Positions 48,293 to 62,069 of a stretch of DNA of 64,000 nucleotides are shown piece after piece. The stretch's first letter is position 1, and each line of letters starts with the position of its first letter. The stretch lies in the NCBI GenBank assembly GCA_013399875.1, contig VXAZ01007519.1, positions 257,025 through 321,024 of the forward strand. The letters are read 5' to 3'. The stretch is from Gymnorhina tibicen (lineage: Eukaryota; Chordata; Aves; Passeriformes; Artamidae). The translations under genes were made by a program, and so were the position numbers. Below the pieces are notes generated by a model. The model worked only from the letters and a program-made list of their open reading frames with translations, was not told the DNA's origin and did no database searches.

Positions 48293-49997
48293 GCACCATG
48301 CCAACGCGGAGAAAGTTTCTGAGATCCTAAATTGCTCAAGTATCTCCATGGATAGCCCCTCTGATCAAAATGTCATAGAAAACTGCAGTAACATCTCCCA
48401 AACTCTGCTGAGAATAAGGGAGACAATTTAAACCAGAGAGCAAGAGAGCAACTTACAAAGAACCTATTCCCCCAAAGTTTGCTGTGCATCAAATAGTGCT
48501 CTCCATGTCCAAAGTTTAGTGCTACAGCCAAGGGCTTATTGCAGACAACAATTCTGAAGTCAAACATCTCTTAAACTCCTCTAACTGTAGGCACACCTCC
48601 TATTTGCAGAACTGGTCATGAATAACTGGCATTACTACTCCTTTCTAAAGCCAAAAGTAATCAGGTCAGAAGATGCTCATGGGCAAAACAGGCAAGTGAA
48701 AGGCACAATGCAAACTTCACTCCAGCAGCAGTAGAAGAGCAGCCACACAGCAGAGCACTGTGCAGGAGAAACAGCAGGAAGACTAGAAGCAATGCTACAG
48801 GTGGCACCAAACCTGTACCCACTCAGTAACTACAGTTACACAGTGCAAAGTTAAGAAATACGTTGTCCCCCTCTCAGGACCACAATTTCTCCTGCTGATG
48901 TGCAGATCTTTGTTCCTACTTACTGGCACTCAGCAGAATTCTGCACTAAAACAGAGCTGCTCTACTGACAACTGAAGTGATGCCCCATCGCTGTGAGATG
49001 CCATCACCTCCATCTCAGGGACTGTAAATGCTTCTGACCACACTCACAGCAGGGCCACTGAGTGGAAAACACACTGAAACGGGTTTTCAGCTTTCACCCA
49101 TTGCTATACAAAACCTCTTTCACACACAGGAAAAGCCAAGACACTGTTTTACGCCTAGGACATTGCAGCAGCCCCTGCTTGTCCTGGCAAGGCCACATCT
49201 TTCCAGAGAACAGTATGAAACAACTGACAGGATTATGGTTTCAGCTTGGCAGTGATTTTGTATCGAGACGTGGCTTTAGCCTCACAGAAGAGGTTTATGA
49301 GGTGGACAAATCATAATCTCTATATAGCCCTAAAACATCACTTTTAACCATAAGATGCTTAGCACTTAAAGTAAGCTTCCCAGTGACTCTCAGTTAAAAG
49401 GTCTGTCCTCCTTAGCCATCCCTACTAAAAAGAGAACCATCCAGGCCATGTTCACATCAACTGAGCATGGGCACTGTTCTCACAATCACAGATGTCTTTC
49501 ACAAGCAGTAATTTGCTTCGTGTCTTTATTAATTACCAGTGCTGCTTAAAAATCCAACACCTCACAGCCTGTCTCTGCTCTTCCAACTACAGCTGCTGAA
49601 GTTAACTCAGATGGTTAATTTCTAACATAACAGTGACAGTCATACTTTCCCCTCAAGTGCTAATAGATGCTTTAGTACAAAAGATGTGGACAGATTAAAA
49701 TAACATACAGGATTAAACAGTTTACAAACACAAGGTAAATTGATCTGAAAATCCTGGTAACTGCTGGCATATACCTAAAAACACTTGTTACAGCAAATGT
49801 TGACTGCAGGTCTAGTGACAGTTGTTTTCACTCATGGGGAGCCATCATGTAATACTTCAATTTCATCCTCAACTGCCCGAGAACTTCTAGCCATGAGGTT
49901 CCAATGGGTATAAACCAGTTATTAAAAAACCCTCTCCCCTTTTGAGACAGCTCAAATACTGGCTTCACTTAGTGCCTCTTACCTGGCAATGGCTTAC

Positions 49998-50035
49998 CTG
50001 ACAAAGAATTGATTGGATATTTTTGAAAACTGGAA
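49998..50035 (-). other. Weak candidate 38-nt exon with tandem donors
   Basis: On the minus strand an acceptor ending CATTTTACAG is followed by 38 nt, then donor CAG|GTAAGC and 15 nt further a second donor CCAG|GTAAGAG. Two good donors in tandem are uncommon by chance, but the acceptor is only moderate and the sequence is AT-rich. Confidence 0.12.
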
Positions 50036-53000
50036 CTGTAAAATGTTCAGTTTGGGAGAAAAAGCCTGTAAGTATAGAGAGGTCAACTGGTTTGTCACTG
50101 ATCCAAATTTAAGCCTGCTCTTATTGCAAACATGTATCAGGTAGCGACATACATATCAGCCTGAATCAAACTGAAGAATTCAGTTGAAACACATTTACAC
50201 TCACAGCCTTTGAAAGCACAGGAAAGTTTGAAATCTCATAGCTCTCCGTTTAACTTACAATTTCCTTGCTGGTTTTCCACACCCCATATATGCTGCACAA
50301 ACAGGTACCTAAACATAGGTGTTCGCTTGCCAGCTGTTCTGTATTCAAACCTTGTCAGGCACAATACACACAAGGAACTCCACCAGTATGTATTTTGAAT
50401 GCTATCCCACATTGGAAGCAATTTTCTGTCTCAGAAATGCATTCTAATTTTCTGTTAGTATTACAGAAGCATATATACCTACACAAATGTGAGATTAGAA
50501 CTGAACAATTTTTTCTTTCACCCTTTATTATCATTCCTTTAGTGTGATGTTTTCCTCACATCTCTGTGAATAACTTAAATCAATTCCACAAAGAATATTC
50601 ACTCAAAGACTTCCTGGAGAAAAGGAAATAGGAAACAATTTGGGGATTGCAGAATGCACAAGATGAGCCCTACAACTCTTTGACAAACATAAACCTTAAG
50701 ATTACCTTTTCATTTCCTGCACTGAACAGAGTAAAATAACCATGGAATAAATGAAAGATGTTCTCTTTTTAAAAACATAGCCCACTTGATGAGGTATTGC
50801 AAAATCACAAGTCATTTTTCTCTTATCTTTAAATACGGTATTTAACTGAGTAATTATTTGAGTCACATAGGCCACATGCAGACGAGGAGCTGGATAGACC
50901 TTTGTGTTGGTTAAATGATAAATAACCCCATACAAACACTGCTTTACTAGAGCAATAGAAGTACAGACTCCATTTCTGAGGGGAGAAAAAAAGAAAAAAT
51001 GGCTAACTCTTGCTTCCTGTTATGTTTCATGTTATCTTTCTAAAGTTCAGCAGCAAAGAGCTACCATGAAACAAGCCAGAGTATTTAATGAGACAGCAAC
51101 TGGCAAATAACACATTTCATGGGACAAGTTGTACTTTTTCTTCAAGCTAGTCAATAAATTATATTTTAATGCATTAAAAGCACTGCCCATAGCTCTTTAA
51201 ATAAATATTAAAGTACGGGTAAAAAGAAGTAATGTATTAATTTGGGAGAAATCCTTACTACCTATGCCTCAGAAATGACTTTAAAAACTAAACTAATTGG
51301 AGTCAAAAGCAAAGAGAGTCTCTTTCCTGAAAGGTGATGGAAATTTGATGAACTAGTACTTATATGAAAAATATCTTACACTGATTTCTGTAACTGCAAT
51401 TGCAGGCTGATTTCAAATACAGTAAAGCCAATAAAAAACCTGTTCCTAAAATTTAAAAATTTCTAATTTAGTATCTGTGAGATTTTTTATTTAAATGTCA
51501 AAAAAGATTGTTCTGCCTGTATTCTGCATCAAAATCTCTCTTCTGGTAACAGTGTCATTGAACAGCATCCTTAGCTTCAGTCTTCCTTCTTTTACACCTT
51601 GGCACCCACATCTACTGCCCCAGTTTCTGTTAATCTTTGTATTACCGGTTCACAGCTGTAGCTCTGCATGCCTTCCCTCCAGTCTTCCTTCAGTTCCATA
51701 GTACGGATACAGCACATCACCCGAGTGCTCGTGTAACCGTCCATGGCAAAGAACAACTCTGTGCTGAGCTCACCGGCATCAACGTTCCTCTCTTACAGTG
51801 GTGCCACCAAACTGCCATTTCAGTCCCGTATTTGACACCTTCTTCCTGCATATAATGGATCTCAGTAATCTGCTTTCTTTTCTAGGCTTTTCCATGTATT
51901 TCCAGGTTTAAATTTATGCTTTACCAGCTAAAATGCAGGCCTGCATTTGGTCAAGGTGCTCTTTAGGAAATCATGGCACTGTGTCTCAGCTCCTGCACCG
52001 CAATCCCTTTGCACATGGCAGCAAAAGGATTTCTTTCCTTTCCCTGCCACAACCCAGATTTCAGTCCTTCCTGTTCCATCTTCTGGCCTGAAGTACATTT
52101 AGTATTGGGTTCAAGCTACTGAATAAATTCACCATAGGGTAAAGATCATCTTTAATCAAAGTATTAATTCTTGAAACTATTACCTTGAATTTCCTACTTG
52201 TCTTTTATTATTATATCCATGTAAAATGGAAAACAAAACTATGTCTCTTTTTTTCCTACCAATGTTCCTGTTCCTGTATTCATTTGTAAGGTATCTTCTT
52301 ACTGGCATTCCTACTTGCAGGTCTAACAAACCCACTGCTACTTGCATCTCTACAAGACCATTAAGATTTATAATTTGTATGTACTTTTATTCTTTTGTTT
52401 TTCTAAGTGCTGTCTCTCCTAGAGAACTTGCTCTTCAAACTGAGCACTGAAAAAATCTGCCAAACAAGAATGAACCTGTCCCTGCACAAATTATTCTTGC
52501 AGCTTTAGAGGCTGTATTCAGAAACTTCTCCCTTTAGCTGAGCGAGTGATTCTGCCCCTGGGAAGGTGTGGTCATCAGCATTCACATAATATTAGCATTC
52601 AACACATCCCTGAGTGATCTCATCTTTCTACAACCCCAGGGTATCACTGTTTCTCCACTTTTGCAGCACTCTCTCTTTCTGAATTGGCACTGCAGATATT
52701 ACTGTGTTAGCCAGGAGTTTAAATCTTTACAAATCTTGTACCTATATACAAAAATAATGGTCCATACAACCTCTGTGTGAAAGCAGTCACAGAGGCATTC
52801 AGCTTCTATACATTCTCATGGATATAAAGCAGAGCTCAAGAAGAAGATTTGATGGAGTCTGTGCCTGGTTTGATTAGTTTGGAAAATAAAAACAGGCAGT
52901 TTTACCTTATCTGAAGAACTATTTACCATGGACTCCCGGTTACAGATTTGTTTCACCCAAATATCTGCACTGACTATTGAAAACCACCAACAAATGTCCA

Positions 53001-54459
53001 GCTAAGATCAAAGGAAACCTTTTAGATGGGGTCCAAAGTAACAAATGCTCATCTTCAGAAGTCAGTACATGTGAGACACACTCACACGGCCGTGCCAGCT
53101 GCACGAGGATCTATGTTCTTTCTTAGCACTACTTGTGCTGTAAGAAGTGGTGTTTGTATGGGATCTCCAGACTCACAGTTCATGCTGCTCACTTCTAAAG
53201 TGAAATGTAACACTTGCTTTGGCATTAGACAGTTCATGTCACAGAAACCATTCATGTCCAACTGCCAGGAAGACCAGAACGCCAAATATGAGATGCTGAT
53301 CACTGCAGTAGCAGTAGCCTTGCTTTGTGAGCTTTATCCACATGGTCTCAAACTACAGAAATATCAAGGAGTTCCACACACAACAAGGTGCCCCATCACT
53401 GTGCCTATGTGATACAGCACCACTGATACGGTTAAAGATATGGGAAAATGCCCATCAACATACTGAAAACCACACTGAGAGATGCTGATGTAGAACTCCT
53501 CCACTCAGTACTGGCCCAGTCACAATACGCCTACCCTGTGCTAGGGGGTTCACAACAGAAAGATGCTATATATGCAAATCCTAAACAATAAATGCCTTTG
53601 CTTTCAAAATATCGGTATGCATTTGTTTCTTAAATTACCTGATTAATAGCAAATGGTCATAGGTTCTGGCATTTTTCTCAACTAAGAACTGGGCCATGAT
53701 CACCTGAATTTTAAGTTCACTCATGTTTCCAGAGAGCTTTAACAACACTGGCTGGAATACTGTTTTGGTTCACTGTATGATAAATATTACATATATGGTT
53801 CAAGTTATGGTTTATTCAGCATATATCCTACTTGGAGTTAGGAGTTTGAAACCACTGTAGGCAGCTGAATTTCACACATCTGTCTGGGGGATGTGTGCCT
53901 TTACAAGAGATTTGTCTGAATTGCACATATTCTGCAGAACTTTATTGATGTCCTTCACCAGATTTAACCCAATTTCAACATGTTTAACATTGAGGGGATT
54001 CCCTGAATCCAACCTGCAGACAACTCTTTCCAGAACTGTTTTTATTATTTCCAGGGTAGCATATAAGAAAAAGCAAGGAGATGATAGAGACATCTGTAAA
54101 GCACCTGTTATTATTTGTTATGCTGCTATTTGTATTACTACCTTTTAAGTCCAGTTGTAGCCCTGGAAAACACAAACACACTGCTGCAAAGCTGTGAAGG
54201 CAGTGGTACAGAAACTGTATTGCCTTGTCAAAACCACCCATTTCTTCCAAGGTTTCAACAAATACAGAATAGGATTTACTGTCATAAGGTGACCTAGACT
54301 AAATGTAAACCAAAGGAAAACATACAAGAAAACTTACAAGCCTTCTACAAAGAACAAATTCCTAAACCTTAAGAGAGACAAACACCACCAGCACATAGGT
54401 GGCCTGGAAGTAGAGATTTAATTAACACTCCTGCAAACTTCTTTTCCCCAAAGGCCCAA

Positions 54460-54493
54460 GACAAAAAGCATGCCTACAGACAAAAAGCATGCC
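54460..54493 (+). repeat. Short tandem duplication, period 19
   Basis: GACAAAAAGCATGCC occurs at 54460-54474 and again at 54479-54493 without mismatch. Confidence 0.8.
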
Positions 54494-57340
54494 CAAAAGA
54501 AGCCTGTATGAATGTAGTACAAAAGCAACGTTAGGTTCAGTGACTAATCCTGGTCCTTAGCCAGACAATTACAGAGACAACAAAAAATCCCACCACATTT
54601 AGTAAAGCAACAGTCCTGCAGGATGAAAATGAGCAACACTCATTTTCTCCCCTACATATTTCATAGTACTTTACAAGTGTCAGGGAACAGCCAGGTCCCT
54701 TGGTTTTGTCAGGTAACACATCTGCTGTGGAGTCCTCACTAGGGAGAGGTGGTACTGCTGCTTGCTGATGGGACCATCCCTACCAGGACACCTGCCAGGC
54801 ATGTATCAAACATGCAGTGTTTTCTAAACTTCTAAACCTTTTTTTTTTTGTTACTAAAAAGACAAGTAGGACTATATGCAAATACTGAAACAGTATTGAT
54901 TTTTTTCTGAAATTTAACTGATGCAATTAGCAGCTAGACAGCACTTAGACTGGCATGAGTTACCAGTGGTGTGGGAGGAACAGCCCCTTCCTGACGTCAC
55001 CTTCCACTGGCTTCAGAATTCATGAAAAGCAGGCTCAGGTCTGTGCCAACAGGGGCAGCTGGGTGAGGAAAGCAAAGGTGCCCTTCAGATCTGAACTCAG
55101 CAAAACAGCGAGCAGAAGAGCTCCAGTAAGTTCCTACATACAGGACAGATGGTCTTAAAGCCCACAAGCTTGAACTTTGGCAGGATAAGTATTCTCAAGC
55201 ATGGTTTCAGAGAGAGATTGCACGGACTCGAATTGTGCTAGAGCGCACACTTAAAATTTAAAGACATGGGATAGAGATCCAGTGCCTGAGTGGCCCACAT
55301 CTTGGCCCCACTTAGTTTACTAGGATAAATAAAAGCATTGTTTTCCAGAAGCATTTGGATGTTGGTGCCTGGCTCCTCGGCAGAGGAGAGGAGGCTGATG
55401 TTGGAGAACCAGCAGTGAGGGAGCTCAGTGTCAGCCGCCCAGCAGAATGCAAACAGACACCTCAGAAAATCATACACGGTCTTCTCTGCCAAGGTCTGAT
55501 GGAGGTTACAGGCTCTGTGAAGTCTCAGAGAAGAAGTAGAAAAGGAAAAGCAAAGTATTTTTTAGGGAATCTCAAAGCAATTCAGGGGACAATGTGTGCA
55601 TGTACAAATAATTGTAAATGACTTCTTGGGCATGGCTGCTACTCTGTTCTTGCCTGAGATAAATGTTCTGAGATGCACAGAACACCCCATGAGTTTTCTC
55701 AGGTGAAAACAGCTTGTTTTTCTTGTTCAGAAGGTGAAGTGCTTACAGGGGATGTACAAGTGCCTTGTACAGGGCAAATACCATCTCTCTTCGCAACCAT
55801 GATGGCGAGTAAAGGTAAGGCAGGTTACTGAAACGAAACAGAACTTTGGTGAAGTCACCAGTGCCACCTCCAAAAAATGAGACAATCCAAGGTCTTAAGT
55901 ACTTAAGGTAAACTTAAGTCCTTCTGTCTGCATTAAAAAAGTTATATGAATGGGTGGTTGATGAGAAATTAAGACATCTATCACCTTCAAGAAAAGCCTC
56001 ATGGATACTCCTGGTTAGTGGAGCAGGAAGGAAGAGCCTCCTACTCATCTCCCTACAAAGGATCTACCTGTGTCTGTTCAGATACAATGGTTGAGTACCA
56101 ACAAACAGGTGAGTATATAAAAATAGGTATCTTTGTATTCAGCACTTTGGATCCTAAAGCATTGCTGAGTCACACCTGCTTGTTCTAAAACAATAAAAAA
56201 CTCCCAAAGTTTCATGACTTACCAGAATCTCAACAGTAAGGCTGTGAAAGCACTCGAACCGTGTCCTTCTGGGCACGTCAGCCACAAGCAGCAAACTGAA
56301 TTCCAACTGGGAATTCTTAGGGTGAGTGCAGTGCTGAAAACACACACAGTGGTTTTCACATTGAACCCTCCTCTGACCTTACTGTAAGGAAGGCAATCTG
56401 CAAGTCTTTCAGAGAAAGAAAAGCAGATAGACACAGGGAAAGGAATGAATTAAACAAAATTCCCAGGATGCTCTGTTTAGTCATTCTTTACACTATTAAA
56501 ACACCTCGGAAAGAATGAGTACTCTCCTGCATGGTGGAGAAACAGCCTTGTAGTCACTGCCTTTCTGCAGAACAGCAGCTGGAGTCTCAGAAAAAGGAAT
56601 AGTCTCAGCTCTTGAGCTGATATTTTACTAAAAGGAAAAACAGTCACAAACTGAAGTGGTACAGGGACTGCACTGAATAACCAGAATGTTGACTCCAACT
56701 GCAGATTTCTAAGGCTACCAAGAGGTACAAAAGTTGCCTTGAGACCATGTTTGAAGCAAAATGCTACGTATCCATACTGATTTTAGAATGGGAAATGCCA
56801 ATGAATAATCTGACCAGAAATTTTACCCAGGAAACAAAATAATCAATGACATTCTGTGGTGGAAGGTTGTGGGTTACAATTTATGTGGCAGCAGTACTAC
56901 CACAACCAGGGATCAGAGCCATGAGGCTCTGGATTAAACAGAGAGCACTTGGAATCACAGGTTACTACTGCCTTCAGCAGCTACAGAGTCACGAGACTCC
57001 CTAACCCAGTGAAGAGAGAGAGGGTTTACCATGATTCTTATTATTCTCTCTGGAATACAGTGAAATTTTGCCTATGGAAAATAAAAATATCCATACTAGT
57101 TGAGACTTTTTTCCTTTTTGGCCCTTTCAAAGGGATAGAAGCACGTGGAGTTTTCTCCCTCTCTTTCAAAAAGAAAAAGAAAAAACCAACAAAACAAAAA
57201 ACAACCCCCAAAATAATTTAGTACTGAATTTAGTGAGCAGAACTGCAACCTCAGTTCTACTCTTAAACCATTTAAAATTTGAGTAATACTAGATCTGCCA
57301 TTCTATTAATCTATTTTTCTTTACATCTATTAAGCCTTAC

Positions 57341-57365
57341 CTGTGGGAAGCATCTCTTAACCCAC
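57341..57365 (-). other. Weak candidate 25-nt microexon
   Basis: On the minus strand an acceptor TTCTGTACTTTCAG is followed by 25 nt and a donor CACAG|GTAAGG. Both signals are good, but exons this short are rare and chance pairing is likely. Confidence 0.12.
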
Positions 57366-57951
57366 CTGAAAGTACAGAATTTATTGCTTGGTACCCCAGA
57401 GTCATTTATATGGGTTTACATAATCTCCGTATCTGCTCAGCTGCTTTGACACCACCAACAAATGGACTGAGTCAGATGGATTTTTGTGAGGATTTCTGCA
57501 ATCCAGATTTTTTTTGCAGAAGAAACAGGATGTATACAATCCATCCACTAAAACTCTTCAATAAAAAGTTATTTTGACCCCTCTCCCCCAAATATTAAAA
57601 CGGAGAAAGAAAAAGTAGTGACTTCTGGAAGGAAACCTTGCATGCACATTACTTGTTCCCAGCCTTCCTTTTTCTCCCAACAGACATATCTACCTCATGC
57701 CTTTTCCCCACTTATTCAAACAACTAATTCCTTTGGTTTACTAGTACTGAATTATAAAAGCACCACTGCACAAGATGCAAAGAGAAGCATAAACCAAACG
57801 AATGTACATATACATTACATTCAGGCCAACGTTATAAAAAATTAGACATTCTCTTTTCCAGTTTGCCTGTTCACTTAGCTGAACACTTTAAAAAGTGCTC
57901 ACAGTTCTCCTTACCCATTTCGCTTCCCTGGCTTTTGGTGGCTTACCAAAA

Positions 57952-57993
57952 GTCAAATGATCAAATATGGTCAAATGATCACTATCATTTGAC
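57952..57993. repeat. Direct repeat followed by perfect 10-bp hairpin
   Basis: GTCAAATGATCA occurs at 57952-57963 and again at 57970-57981. The second copy forms a perfect inverted repeat with ATCATTTGAC at 57984-57993 across a 4-base loop. The core TCAAATGATC is close to a bZIP/homeobox-type half-site, but no factor can be named with confidence. Confidence 0.7.
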
Positions 57994-60900
57994 CCATAAT
58001 GAAACTATTTCATGGGCTGTCATTAAATTATTCAATTACATTATGTGATACAAGCACTTCTGTAATTTTCACAGTCTCTGTCTAATTCCAACAGGTTCCT
58101 GCTAATGAAAGGGAAAAAAGATGCAAGCGGTTCTCCTAAGAATGGTGTAATTTCTTCAGCAAGAAACTTCACGGCAGTCCAAGGCTGTAAATATAGCAGA
58201 TATTTACAGGAAGCATAGGAAAACAGACAAGGTAACACAGACATCAGATCTAAATCTTACATGTTGGAGACAAGTGTGTCCCCACTGACACTTCTTTGTC
58301 AGTGTCTGTTTTTCACTGCTACATTACAATCCAAATCAAATAATTCAGAGAAAATGAGTATTAGCCTATGGAAAAATCAGAGTGCTATAAACAATTAGTT
58401 ATGAGGGCTTTTTTCAATCCATGTACTTCAATGTTAGATTTAAGTGACAAGAGTATAACGAAAATGGGATGTCCATGTAGTCGCAGTAAATAACCATATA
58501 AAACCCAATGCAGCTCCTGCTGATGTCAGTGAATAATTTGCCTTTCTGTTCCTGGGGACTAGGATGAAGGCAACTTGACTATGCTCCCAGTTCTACCAAT
58601 CACTTAAGGTGTGCTTGGAACAGTGTTAGCAAAATTTCTGCAAATGCTTGCCCAAAGTGTTTTGGTGAGTTTAAAATTATGTTTATTGTGTTTAGCTTAT
58701 ACCAAATCAATGAACTAAGCTATATTGAAAAAAAAACCCCATTAACATAAGACCAAACACCCAGAGCATTAACCTATTTGTTTTGTATTGTCACATAATT
58801 ACACTGGAATAGCAATTCTGACAAACACTCTTTTGTGGACAAAGTCTTAGAATCCTTTTTAGACCAAAGCAAAAGCGGTCAGTCGGAAACTGAGAGACCA
58901 GCATTTCACAACACCACATGAGGCTTGACCAAACCACGTTGATGTCAGTGCAGCAATTACTGCAAAAAAGTGAAGTTAGAATGATTCGACAAATTAGAAG
59001 TTGTTTGGAAGTGAAGACCACAACAATTATCAGCTAACAGCAATGCAACACCTTCTTATTTCTAGTACAAAGGATTTGATTCTCACACAAGCTCCTGCTG
59101 AAGAATAAGAATGGAAATGAAAGAAAGAACCTTGAAACCTTCACCAGTTTCTGGGAAAGAAAAATTTTTCTCATGGAACAGAGTATAGAACAATAGAGGA
59201 ACTATATTGTAACAGAAATGCCATTGCTCTGGAAGCAAACTTTGAAACGTGACTATCAGCCCATATCTTTAAGCACCTAGATCACTGCAGTACTGACTCT
59301 GGAAGAAAAGCCAAGGTGTGAAAGGAGCAGAAGCCAAAAATGTAGTTACAAAGCTCATCTGACTTACCAAGTTTAATATTCATAAAAGCGAAAAAAAATC
59401 TTTGTTCAGAAATGCTTTATTGTTTTGTGGCTTTTATTATCCTGGTACATACAAACACATATTTAATCAAGGCTCAAGACTTCACTCTGCACTCTTGAAA
59501 ACCAGGATCAATACCCTGACAAGCTGTCACATAGAATAAGCTAAAGTCAAGATTTAAGAGGCTAAATGCTTTGAATTTTTTTTTTTTTTCAGACTGTATC
59601 CATTCAAATCTTATTCAGCTTCCTGCTATCCCTTGCTCCTTGTGTAACAGTACAAGGGACAAGCCCACCGAAATGAAATTTTGCACCCAAATAAAAACCC
59701 TGACATAATAGGCACACGTGGTTTTTATTTCTCCTGTTATGCTGGTATACTTTTTATTCTCAGATTTGTAAGCAGATCATTTTGGTGTTAGTCATCAGTG
59801 AAGAAACCCCCCAAACTATTTTCAGGAACATAGACAAAAACTTCTTGCTCAATTTCTTCCTCTTGAGCCAAATCTGTTCGTCCTCTATTGACTTCTGCTT
59901 CCTACAAAGCAAAACCAAAAGCTCCCAAGCTTACTGAATAACTCTAATTGTTCAGGAGTTAGACATTTTAGCTATTTAGTGCTCTGGTGATCTATTTTGC
60001 CATTGGAATCCCTGAATGCCTTCGTTTCTCCCATCCTCTGCTTGCCATATAAATAGGCCTTCTGTCTACCCAGCAGCCACCATGTAATGCTGATGTCTAA
60101 TTTACTGCACTCATAACCTCTCTTTCACAGTGACCTTGCAGTAATAACAGCTTTTGTTTTCACGTGAGATTAGCTGACATAAAGTGACTCTAGCAAAGTA
60201 TTTCTTTGTTGCATTTTTTTGATGAAAAAAATTACATGTGGAATGTTTTTAAGGACTTCAGTTACAGAAGGCTTTGAATTAGCTGATTGATTTCGTTGTT
60301 TTCACTTGGGGGGGGAGACAGACATGAGTAAATTAGTTCTGACAAAACCTCTGATGAATGTTTAATTAGATAATACACATTCAGACTTATAATGAAAAGT
60401 GTATCAGGATTCTCAAGATGTGATGGCCATTTTACATACTCTTCTCCAGTCTTAAATCCCCCTAATTCTCTGTCCTCATTCTCTTTCTCCTTGACCATTC
60501 CCACTGCCAAAGCCAGTACCAGTTAAAAGAGAACAGCTTCTGCTCTTCACCCACAAGCAGTTCTAAGGGTAAAAACAGTCCTTATGAGCTACTGAAGGCT
60601 ACTGACAAGTGTCTGTTTCTCATTTTCGCTTTCTTTTTCCTCTTGTCTTCTTGGGTAGTACAAAGGAAGAGAAGCATTTCAGTTGACTGGCTCATTTGGT
60701 AGGTATTTCAGCTTTGGCTCTTATCCTGAAAGACTGAGTAAGTACTATCCCTTTCTCTTTGACTGGTAGAAAAGCAGGGTTCAAGGATATCAGCATGATA
60801 TCAAGGCAGACTCATGACTGTTCCATCAGAAAAGTGTTCTGGCCCCCAGCACAACACTCTGGAGGCACACAGATGAGAAGGGAAGGGAACATGCACCTAG

Positions 60901-61589
60901 TAAGATTACAGTTACCAAAAAAAGAGCTAGCTGGAAACCCAGAAATATCACCTATTAAAAGCAAAAGTTTGCCTTAAAAAGCAAACCAGTTCCAGCAAGT
61001 GATCCATGACCACAGGCTTCTGTTTATACTACAGTTTTCATACTTTATCACTCATTGGTTATTATACTCATCGGTCTGCATTTCCACAGGCTGATGATTT
61101 GGACACTTCCCTAGGAATCAGGAGACCCAAGTAAAAGTCTCCCTTCAGTCCAATTCTCCAGAAAGACTTCCAGCTGCCTGAATACCTGACCAGCAAGTTC
61201 TTTATGGATAGATCTTACTTTCTTTTCTTGTCTTGCTGAAAATTTTCAGAAGTTCCTTCTTACACACTGATATTCAGACAATTCAAGTGCCAAAACTTGA
61301 GCTTATTTTGAACATAAATGCAGCCTAGTGCCATACTAAACACAGCACTGCACTATTGCGTTGGAACAGCAATGCCACATACAATCTCACTTTCAAGGAC
61401 CTAATTCAAGACAAGACACAAATATTAAGTTTCAAATCTTCAGCATACCATGCATTTTTTCCCAACAAATTTTCACAGCTCTATAAACCCACTTGGAACA
61501 ACAGTGACACGCTTTTCTTTCTCCTTTCACCTTGCAGATACAACGTTCTTGCAGCTCTTCAAGGTTGAGGCCAGAAATTCCCCACTTAC

Positions 61590-61606
61590 CTTGCTTTTTC
61601 CCCATC
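61590..61606 (-). other. Candidate 17-nt microexon with very strong splice sites
   Basis: On the minus strand the acceptor CACTTTTTTCTTTTCAAG is nearly all pyrimidine. It is followed by only 17 nt (GATGGGGAAAAAGCAAG) and a donor AAG|GTAAGTG close to the ideal. Both sites are among the best in the window. Microexons of 3-27 nt exist in neuronal genes, but the 17 nt also make chance arrangement plausible. Confidence 0.2.
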
Positions 61607-61954
61607 CTTGAAAAGAAAAAAGTGAGCGGGACTTTCAGGTTCCTTTGTGCATCACAGCATGGCTAGATGGGCTAAAACACTTTGCTTTTATTACATGGCC
61701 AATGGTTTCAAACTGATGCATCTCTGAGTTCATGACTCTCAGAATTTGTGTTTCAGGGCTCTCAGCAGATATGCAGGAGTAGTACTACTCTTCTAAAAAT
61801 TAGTTTTACCTGTTTTATGTTTTCAAGCTTATCTTTTACAGAGAGGATAACAAACACAATGTACAGGTATTCTACTGAAAATGGAGGACTATGTATCCAC
61901 CACATGAATCTAGACACTGGCTATACAAGTATACACCGATATTATCAGTATTTC

Positions 61955-62069
61955 CTAGAATCACAGAATGCTTTGGGTTGGAAGGGATCTTAAAGCTGAT
62001 CTCATTCCACCCCTTGCCATGGGCAACAACACCTTCCACTAGATCAGGCTACTCCAAGCCCCATCCAAT
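61955..62069 (-). mobile_element. CR1 LINE 3' end fragment
   Basis: About 115 bp match the reverse-complemented CR1 3' tail: AGAATCACAGAATGCTTTGG, then TTGGAAGGGATCTTAAAG, a TTGCCATGGGCAACAACACC stretch and CTACTCCAAGCCCCATCCAA. It is severely 5'-truncated, has no coding sequence, and is closer to the young CR1 tail than the copy at 44759-46040. Confidence 0.85.

Larger units (their letters stand above)
46041..61589. other. Non-coding stretch, no gene recognised
   Basis: About 15.5 kb of AT-rich sequence. Apart from the simple repeats, the hairpin and the candidate splice pairs listed separately, I see no gene, RNA gene or recognisable transposon. Open frames are at most 128 codons (53026-53412 plus) and lack family motifs. 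Confidence 0.45.

Noticed and set aside
48018..48299. Minus frame with a Val-Cys repeat
   Set aside because: Translation of the (AC)n microsatellite.
55773..55814. Possible small exon ending ATGATGGCGAGTAAAG before GTAAGG
   Set aside because: The donor is good and the ATG context is plausible, but the acceptor is poor and no downstream partner is convincing.
56082..56108. 27-nt interval between a TGTCTGTTCAG acceptor and a GTGAGT donor on the plus strand
   Set aside because: The acceptor is weak and purine-interrupted. Such pairs are expected by chance over this length.
61531..61565. Plus-strand acceptor TTTCACCTTGCAG followed by a short interval to GTTGAG
   Set aside because: The acceptor is strong, but the donor GTTGAG lacks the usual third-position purine.
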